A program made the translations under genes and the position numbers. DNA of 64,000 nt, taken from assembly GCF_030247185.1 (NCBI RefSeq), contig NC_080570.1, positions 159,810,882 through 159,874,881 of the forward strand. Reading direction: 5' to 3'. Positions 57,561 through 64,000 of this stretch are shown one piece after another; the stretch's first letter is position 1, and every line of letters starts with the position of its first letter. The stretch comes from Malaya genurostris (taxonomy: Eukaryota; Arthropoda; Insecta; Diptera; Culicidae). Below the pieces are notes generated by a model, which saw only the letters and a program-made list of their open reading frames with translations, was not told where the DNA came from and searched no databases.

Positions 57561-58440
57561 AGTGTGTGTGTCTGTCTCCCCCTGTGCTTAACGAACTCGG
57601 CCGTCGGTTTGGGTTGGGCTGTTTGAATGTTAAAATGCCAACAAACAATCGGGCGCCACACGAAAAGGAATTTGCAGCAGTGCCGCTGGACCGACACCGA
57701 ATGGCACTCTCTCAGTCGGCCTCCAAACACACTTTCCGGTGGTATGTTCCGCAATTGATGCAACATTTCGTACGACCACCGGACGGGTTATCGATCAATT
57801 CCCTTCTCTCTTTGCTTTCGAGGCACTTTTCGGCACCTATTAGGCCGGACGTTGCCGCCATTGGGATTGGGATCGCTTCGGAGGATTTAATGCTGTCAGA
57901 GTTGATTGCAGTGAGAAAGAAAGAAAAACTGGGTCACCAGATGCAACTTACGTGACAATGTGGTTGTTGTGTTTTTTTTTTACAATTTTTCCAATGGCGG
58001 ACAACTTTTCAGGTTACCAGTGTCAGTGTCTCGGACCTGGAAAAAGCTGCCGGACCTACGAAAATCGCACGAAACAGAAACTTTTTCAATATATTCAGTC
58101 ACCCTTTACTCGGTTAGGGTTCGTAGCTGAAGCAATTTAAGGATAGGTGTTTTCAAACAATTCATTTATAATACAAAAGCAGCAATTCCATGAGAAAAAG
58201 ATATACCATCTCTCAGAAGTTCGTAATACTTGGTACTATCGTTCGCCATCGAGAAATATTAGACCCATATTTTTGCCAGTAGGTTGATCATTTCCATGTC
58301 ACGGAGGATCAAAAATTCATAACTTGGTAATCACCATGTTGTCTAGAAATTCCAATAGTTTCAAGGAAAAATCCAGAAGCGAAAAAAAACTTGTAAGTTT
58401 GGAAGGGTTTTTGCGGTTTTCATGACTTGTACATAGAGGG
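55947..58440. other. Unassigned sequence, partly GC-rich
   Basis: 55947-56170 may be the 5' UTR of the gag-like element. The remainder has no recognised gene: frames at 56654-57088 (minus) and 57566-57955 (plus) lack domains and overlap frames on the other strand. A (TC)n tract lies at 57525-57555. The composition and lack of repeats suggest unique host DNA. Confidence 0.35.
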
Positions 58441-58449
58441 CACTACACT

Positions 58450-59070
58450 GAGGTCTGTTTTTTTAAATCAACTTTGGGAAAAATTTTAACATTTCCGAAA
58501 TTGAAATTTTGTTTTGATACCAAATGTCTTAGAAATGCCTGAAACTTTAAGTAAATTAAAAAAAGCGTCTCTGAGACTTAGAGAATTTTAGACCACGTAA
58601 CTTCGAAAATCCACGTAGAAAAAACCGCAAAATTGAGGAAAAAGTTTTTTTTATACCAAATATCTTAGAAATACATGAAACTTTCAGATCTGGTGTAATC
58701 TCAAAAAAAATTCTCAAAAAAAGTTGTTTTTTAATCGTCTTTGTGAATCGAATCGGAATCGAATAATTTTTTTTATGCTTAATGTCTTAGAAATGCATGA
58801 AACGTTCAGATCTGGTATAATCTGAAAAAAAAAAAAATTTCTGTAAAAAGTTTTTTTTTAAACGGAAAATTTCGAGAATTCCAAAATTGAAATAAAAAAT
58901 TTTTTGATACCAAATGTCTTGAAAATACATGAAACATTACGATATTGTGTAAACTCAAAAAAAAAATTCTCTCAAAAAACCTTTTTCGAAAAAAACGACG
59001 GAAGTTCCAGTTATTTAGAGGTTTTCCAAATCGAAAAATTTTTTTGATGCCAAATATCTTAGAAATGCAT
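58450..59070. repeat. Sat-A array, left of DD37E insertion
   Basis: TACCAAATGTCTTAGAAATGCATGAAACGTTCAGATCTGGTGTAATCTC-type units are spaced at about 133, 118, 137 and 133 bp (near 58520, 58653, 58771, 58908, 59041), separated by A/T runs. The last unit is cut at TTAGAAATGCAT|TA. Confidence 0.8.
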
Positions 59071-59072
59071 TA

Positions 59073-60356
59073 AGGAGTGTATCGAAAATAAGCTATCCAC
59101 AAATCTTTGTTTCAAATTATGATAAAAAACGATAGTTTATTAAAACTAAAAATTGATCCTTTATTGTACGAGGTTAAACTTGAGCATAATGAAAACCGGA
59201 TGAAATTTAAGTTATTCCTTCACGAATTTTCGAACTTTTGATAGAATGCTCTTCATCAAGTTTCGGACAAGTGTCGCATTTTTTGGATGCTTGAGCCCAA
59301 ATTTGTTTGAACTCCTGCATGTTCCCAGCTGCCTTACCAGTCTTCTTGAAGACCCTCTTCACGATTGCCCAGTAACGTTTGATGGGTCGAAGCTGAGGGC
59401 AATTTGGTGGATTGATATTTTTCTCAACGAAATTTATACCTTTTTCCACAAGCCTACAAGAGTGGTTTTAGCATAGTGAGCCGACACTAAATCCGGCCAA
59501 AACAGTGGAGATGTACTATGCTTCTTATATAAAGGCAGCAATCTCTTCTGGAGACACTCAGATCGGTAGATTTCTGCATTTATAGTTCCGGTAGTGTAAA
59601 AAGTGGTTTACTTCAAACCACAATAACATATTGCTTGCCATATCAGTACCTTTCGACCGAATTTCTACACTTGAATCGATCTGTCCGCATCGCTCACATC
59701 CTCCCCAACGACGACAGTAAAGTATTGTGGACCTGGAAGGGTTTTTGAGTCTTCCTATACATAAGTCTCATCGTCCATCGGACACTGTAAAAGACGCAAA
59801 TACAATTTCCAGACCCTTTTTGCTGCTCGCTTCTTCTGTTCTACACGTTGTTTCGAGATTTTCTGCTTCTTGTAGGTCTTCAGGTGAATTTCGCCTCTTG
59901 ATACGCTGGATCATTCCGACACTCGTTCCTGCTTTTCTGGCCAAATCACGTATTGACATTGATTTGTTCTTCATGATTAGAGATACCACTTTCTGGTCCA
60001 GTTTCGGGTTGGAAGAACCGGGTTTTCTGCCTCTTCCTGGTAACTCATCCAAGGAATAGTGTTTCCCGAACTTATTAATGATGGTTTTAACACTGGCATG
60101 ATGAATTCCAAACCGCTTCGCCAACTTTCGCACAGTAATACCCTTCTCACTTAGCCATGTGTCCAAATCCTTAATTTTCACTTCCTTTTCAATACGCGAC
60201 ATTTTGAAAACGCAGAATTTCAACCGCACAAACAAGTAAACAAACGAAAGCTAACAGCCAATCGTACAGCATTCTGTGATCTGAGCATAAAAAACCATCA
60301 CAAATACATGCGTACGACACAAATGTATGTGGATAGCTTATTTTCGATACACTCCT
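59073..60356 (-). mobile_element. Second DD37E lineage, copy b (both ends)
   Basis: The inverted repeats are at least 29 bp and perfect, beginning AGGAGTGTATCGAAAATAAG, with TA at 59071-59072 and 60357-60358. It has inserted into a Sat-A unit: joining the flanks restores GCATTAAACGTCGAGATCTGG, the usual satellite phrase with one base change. Length 1284 bp. The terminus is related to copy a at 14854. Confidence 0.93.
59207..60202 (-). pseudogene. DD37E transposase pseudogene, second lineage copy b
   Basis: The likely start is MSRIEKEVKIKDLDTWL near 60202. The first helix-turn-helix is ITVRKLAKRFGIHHASVKTIINKFG; GRGRKPGSSNPKLDQKVV forms the linker; MSIRDLARKAGTSVGMIQRIKRR is the second helix-turn-helix. 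After a frameshift, DDETYV holds the first Asp and FWPDLVSAHY the second, and the third block reads RPIKRYWA, so the catalytic Glu has become Lys. Three stops and a shift near 59450 also occur. The terminal repeats are intact, so the copy could be moved in trans by a functional relative. Confidence 0.88.
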
Positions 60357-60358
60357 TA

Positions 60359-61260
60359 AACGTCGAGATCTGGTGTAATCTTAAAAAAATTTATTTGAAA
60401 AAAATCGAAAATTTTCAAACTATCAAATTTAGGATAACACCAAATCTCGATGTTTTATGCATTTCTAAGACAAAACAATTTTTCGTTTGATGCCAAATGT
60501 CTTAGAAATACACGAAACAATAAGATATGGTGCAACGTAGTTTTTTTTTCTTTGAAAAAGAAAACAACTTCGGGATTCGGAGAATTTGAGACTGCGTAAG
60601 TTCGGAGATCTGCATAGAAAAGAAACCGAAAACTGAAGATGATGCCAATTTTTTTATGCAAAATGTTTAAAAAAATGCATGAAACGTTTAAACATGGTCT
60701 AATCACAAAAAAAAAGTTTGAAAAAAAACGACTTTGTGACTGAGAATTTCTGATCGCGACAAAAAAACCCGTAAAATTGAAGATTTTTTAGGATCCCAAA
60801 CGTCTTAGAAATGCATGGTATATTCAGATTAGGTGTAATCTCGACAAAATTTTTTTTTATCAAAAAAAAACTTTTAAAAAATTGTTTTTGGAAAAAAAAT
60901 TTGAGATTTCCGAAAACGAAATTTATTTTATGCCAGATATCTTAGAAAGCATGGAACGTTCAGATCTGGTGTAATCTAAAATAATTGTTGTTCTCAAAAA
61001 AAAATATTTTTCTCAACCAGTTTTTGAAACATTTTTTTTTATGCCAAATGTCTTAGAAATGCATGAAACGTCGAGATGTGGTGTAATCTGAATTTTTTTT
61101 TTGAAAAAAGCAGAGAGTCAGAGTTGTGATATAAAAAAAATCGGGATAACACCACATCTCGACGTTTCATGCATTTCTAAGACAAGAAAATCGGATAACT
61201 GAAAATTCGCGTAAAAAACGCGTTGCTTCGGAAATCCGCATAAAAATTACGTAAAGAAGG
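60359..61260. repeat. Sat-A array, right of DD37E insertion
   Basis: Units continue near 60490, 60650, 60790, 60935 and 61040, including two in inverted orientation (about 60430 and 61145). These carry the complement, ATCTCGACGTTTCATGCATTTCTAAGAC. Confidence 0.78.
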
Positions 61261-61725
61261 ACCTCATTACATTATATATTTTTAATATTTTTTTAAATTT
61301 ACCAAAAATTATAATTCAAAAACCGTAAATTTCGTTTGGCTAATTTTTTTATATGTTATGTGAAAAAGTTCAAATTTTCAAAAAAAAACGTAGTGCCCTT
61401 TTTCCACAAACCGTGAAAACTGCTGAAAATTTACACAACTGTCGCTTTCAATCACAAAAAAAAAATATTTTCGCATATTTTCTGGAAATTATCAGCATTT
61501 TTTCAGAACCTATCCACAAATTAAAAAAAAAAAATCATCGACTAAGTCACTCAAAAGTTATGATTTTTTTATGAGCATGGTTGATAAATGCATGATTTAA
61601 AATTTTTCTAAAATTATAACTCAAAAACGAAAAATTACATTTTTAATTAAATTGTTTGAATTTGTTATTTAGAAAGGTGTAAATTTAAAAAAAAATATAC
61701 AAGAAAGTAGCACCGCCTTACACTA
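61261..61725. other. Unassigned AT-rich spacer
   Basis: A/T-rich, with recurring AAAAATTATAACTCAAAAAC-type text at about 61305 and 61608. The second half of the mariner copy B reading frame runs into it by chance. No gene is supported. Confidence 0.4.
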
Positions 61726-62321
61726 ACAGTTCGGCTGAAAAGTTCGTATCGTTTAATAGATTCAGCGATTACCTCTTCATCATCGCGTGCAGTCCACTCA
61801 GCTGACTGTCGATTGGACTCCGGAGTGAAGTGATGGAGCCATGTTTCGTCCATTGTTATATATCGACGAAAAAAATCGGTTGTATTTCGATATAACAGCT
61901 CCAAACACTGCTCAGAATCATCAATTCGTTGTTGTTTTTGATCGATTGTGAGCTCACGCGGCACCCATTTTGCACAAAGCTTTCTCATATCCAAATATTC
62001 GTGAATAATATGTCCAACACGTTCCTTTGATATCTTTAGGGTGTCTGCTATCTCGATCAACTTCACTTTACGGTCATTGAAAATCATTTTGTGAATTTTT
62101 TTCACGTTTTCATCGGTAACAGCCTCTTTTGGACGTCCACTGCGTTCATCGTCTTCGGTGCTCATATGACCAGTACGAAATTTTGCAAACCACTTACGAA
62201 TTGTTGCTTCGCCCGGTGCAGAGTCTGGATAACACTCATCAAGCCATTTTTTGGTATCGGCGGCACTTTTTTTCATCAAAAAGTAGTGTTTCATCAACAC
62301 ACGGAATTCCTTTTTTTCCAT
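61665..62321 (-). CDS. Truncated mariner transposase with intact DNA-binding region
   Basis: ATG at 62321 (MEKKEFRVLMKHYF) was chosen because it matches the family start; an in-frame GTG at 62369 is less likely. Residues 28-50 (GEATIRKWFAKFRTG) and 85-110 (KLIEIADTLKISKERVGHIIHEYL) are the two helix-turn-helix units. WVPREL is at 119-124 and the first catalytic Asp at 158 (ITMDETWLHHF). The frame stays open through the deletion junction (about residue 180) and leaves the element into flanking DNA, ending after some 218 residues. The second and third catalytic Asp are gone. If expressed it could bind the ends without cutting, a repressor-like product; expression is unknown. Confidence 0.65.
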   Translation of the reverse strand: MEKKEFRVLMKHYFLMKKSAADTKKWLDECYPDSAPGEATIRKWFAKFRTGHMSTEDDERSGRPKEAVTDENVKKIHKMIFNDRKVKLIEIADTLKISKERVGHIIHEYLDMRKLCAKWVPRELTIDQKQQRIDDSEQCLELLYRNTTDFFRRYITMDETWLHHFTPESNRQSAEWTARDDEEVIAESIKRYELFSRTVSVRRCYFLVYFFLNLHLSK

Positions 62322-62500
62322 TTTTTTCACAATAACAAAAGTAGCTTCACTCGAAATGCAATATCTCACAAACTAATAATCAGACAGCTGTCAAATTTAT
62401 ACACGTATCTTTTGAAGGTTGGTACTAACTGAAAATGGTATGGATTTAATTCTAGTGGCGCCCTCTCATAGAAACGATACGAACTTTTCAGCCGATCTGT
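61726..62500 (-). mobile_element. Irritans-type mariner, copy B (internally deleted, 775 bp)
   Basis: Both inverted repeats (ACAGTTCGGCTGAAAAGTTC and ACAGATCGGCTGAAAAGTTC) and TA duplications at 61724-61725 and 62501-62502 are present. The 5' UTR and first ~180 codons match copy A closely. Two deletions then remove about 520 bp: one from after EWTARD to the EVIAE codons, another from there to the 3' inverted repeat. It is a mobile, non-autonomous derivative by structure. Confidence 0.92.
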
Positions 62501-62502
62501 TA

Positions 62503-62872
62503 CAAACCGTGAAAACCGCTAGAAACTTATGCAATGGCCGTTATAAACCACAAAATTCCAACTTTTTCTATCTACACATTTTTCCTAGAAACTATTGACC
62601 TTTTTAGTCAAACATATCCAAAAATTGAAAAAATCGGTTCTCTGGTTATCAAGTTATGAATTTAGTAAAAAAAAGCCAAAACGAAAGAATAAATTTTTCT
62701 ACCCATCGTAACATAAAACTGCTTACTCTAATGACAAAATGAAAAATACGAGGTCGTACATCTTTTTCTCATGGGATTGCTGAAAGAATTCAACATTGAT
62801 GAGCCGATGCCGAGAGAAGGGGATCCGTTTAAATATTCGCGGCTCTATACATTTACATTCACAATAGGATGA
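62503..62872. other. Unassigned spacer between mariner copy B and ITmD37E copy 9
   Basis: AT-rich, with no gene or identifiable element. Confidence 0.4.
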
Positions 62873-63688
62873 CAATAGGATGCTTGTGGCTTCGAATCAT
62901 GGATAGAAGTCGTTTTTGTTCCTTGATGTATATTTCGCTGTTCATTGAAGCAGGGGTGATGAAAGGTTTCGAAATCTTACCGCAGCTACAAATTGCTTGC
63001 CAGACCATAGCTTTCTTACCAAATTTTTCGACTTCAATCGATATCTCGGACTAGTTAAACACTTGCCCTACTCACACCGTGTAATATTGTGGCAAGGATT
63101 TCTAATCGAGTTTCACGTAGGTTTCGTCGTCCATGATTATGCAGTTCAAATTTCATTCAATTCTTGTACAGCTTTCGAACCCTCGGCCTGATTGATGCTT
63201 CTTGTTTCGGACTACGTTTTGGTTGTTTCTGCTTCTTATAGGTTCGAAGATTCAAACGTTCTTTAGCACGAAGAACATTTGACTTCGAAGTGCCCACTTT
63301 TTTGGCCACATCCTGAGCTGGAAACTTCTTCATTTGCTCGAACGCCTTCAGTATACGTTTATCCAACTGAGGGTTAGCAGGACTTTTTTTTCGATCAGTT
63401 TTCGGTTTATCCTCAAAGGTGTTATCTTCGCCGAACTTCCTGATTGCATTTCGCACGGCTTTTTCACTTACTCCTTCCATTTTTGCGATCTTTCTCAGTG
63501 GCAGTCCGCGTTCTGTGCACCATTTGTACACGCATTTCGAAACAAACTAATGAAAACGAATAAAAAACTGCACAAGTGGTTAGGGAAGGGAGTAAACTAC
63601 AAGACGCAGCCATAAAAATAGACAGATTCTGAACCATTGCGAAATGGCAGCGGTTTTTGATTTCGTCCATACTTTCTGAGACAGTCTT
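62873..63688 (-). pseudogene. ITmD37E copy 9, 5' two-thirds
   Basis: The 5' terminal repeat (AAGACTGTCTCAGAAAGTAT) ends at 63688 beside TA 63689-63690. About 30 bases after the ATG are deleted. The frame then reads YKWCTERGLPLRKIAKMEGVSEKAVRNAIRKFGED to KPKTDRKKSPANPQLDKRI, and VAKKVGTSKSNVLRAKERLNL with KQKQPKRSPKQEASIRPRVRKLY, the longest uninterrupted DNA-binding segment of the nine copies (about 124 residues). Downstream, NLNCIIMDDETYVKLDY keeps the first Asp. The sequence stops near RSHDP before the second Asp. It is non-functional. Confidence 0.88.
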
Positions 63689-63748
63689 TAACATCTTAAC
63701 ACAATTACCGCTCATTTATGCTCGTTTAAGGGGCGGATAGGATCTAAC

Positions 63749-63914
63749 ACTTAAACCCCTCCAAATGAGCTTGTAAACAAATCGGAACCCAGTCAATAGT
63801 AGGATGGATAGAGGAACAAATTCCAAATTACCGTAACATATTCGCAATTTATTAGAAATAAACTATCCATTGGGTTTCGATTTGTTTTCAAGCTAATTTG
63901 GGAGGGGTGCTTCG
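63749..63914. repeat. Imperfect inverted repeat, ~165 bp
   Basis: CACTTAAACCCCTCCAAATGAGCTTGTAAAC.. on the left corresponds to the complement of GTTTTCAAGCTAATTTGGGAGGGGTGCTTCG on the right, and AACAAATCGGAACCCA to TGGGTTTCGATTTGTT. The stems are about 50 bp with several mismatches, so it is probably a small MITE or its remnant. Confidence 0.55.
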
Positions 63915-64000
63915 TTAACCTCATATGAACTAAGCGAAGTACTAAAAATTTAGCAAGAAATTGAGCAACAAATTCAAAATCACTCTTACTTCAATTGAAA

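Noticed and set aside
57566..57955. 129-codon plus-strand frame in a GC-rich segment
   Set aside because: No recognisable domain, overlapping frame on the minus strand, and it begins in sequence adjoining a (TC)n tract. It could not be supported without transcripts.
1..64000. Endogenous viral elements
   Set aside because: No viral replicase, capsid or glycoprotein motif was noticed on either strand; the reverse transcriptase pieces are of non-LTR retrotransposon type.

Overview
The window looks like mosquito genomic DNA, most likely from a culicine (Aedes-like) species. The basis is low gene density, AT-rich spacer, GT/CA microsatellites, tRNA-derived SINEs, and many copies of a DD37E Tc1/mariner family known from mosquitoes (ITmD37E). 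I did not find a complete host gene. The content is mainly nested transposons and satellites, probably in an intergenic region or inside very long introns. Three short stretches could be host exons: a first coding exon at 45831-45882 (minus), a 38-bp microexon at 12897-12934 (minus) whose reading phase fits it, and a 3'-terminal-exon-like ORF at 30677-30791 (plus). All three are weak calls.

Layout. 1-7250: SINE, a TATCGATA-rich block, an AT-rich satellite (Sat-A), a Jockey-like reverse transcriptase scrap, and a 5'-truncated retroposon 3' end with a 10-bp target duplication. 7260-11680: ITmD37E copy 1, then a degenerate GGATTCTGGACCTGA-type array (Sat-B) carrying a 390-bp element with minisatellite-like inverted ends, a LINE fragment and ITmD37E copy 2. 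13356-17120: a 290-bp near-perfect foldback, a second DD37E lineage, a CGAAA-type array and a Helitron-like repeat. 17315-23010: ITmD37E copy 3, split by a 4.8-kb Transib-like element with ~970-bp inverted arms. 23220-29500: mariner scraps, and an old GT-containing repeat into which an irritans-type mariner (copy A) and ITmD37E copy 4 inserted. 31300-37000: a second minisatellite-ended element, a second SINE, ITmD37E copy 5 and small fragments. 37724-44470: a palindromic MITE, then a 43-bp minisatellite interrupted by a TTAA- (or TA-) flanked element, which holds its own MITE, and by a hAT-like MITE. 46800-50600: ITmD37E copy 6, Sat-A, and a CAGGGTTGT-ended element carrying Jockey and ITmD37E scraps. 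52514-55950: ITmD37E copy 8 with a 612-bp insert, then a gag-like ORF1 with a zinc knuckle. 58450-63700: Sat-A split cleanly by a DD37E element, an internally deleted mariner (copy B), and ITmD37E copy 9.

Relations between elements. Target duplications and interrupted units give a relative order: satellites and the GT repeat are oldest, Tc1/mariner copies entered next, and the Transib-like element and several MITEs came last. No full-length transposase reading frame is intact. The best preserved coding piece is the 5' part of mariner copy B, which keeps the DNA-binding region and first catalytic Asp but has lost the other two, so it could at most make a repressor-like fragment.
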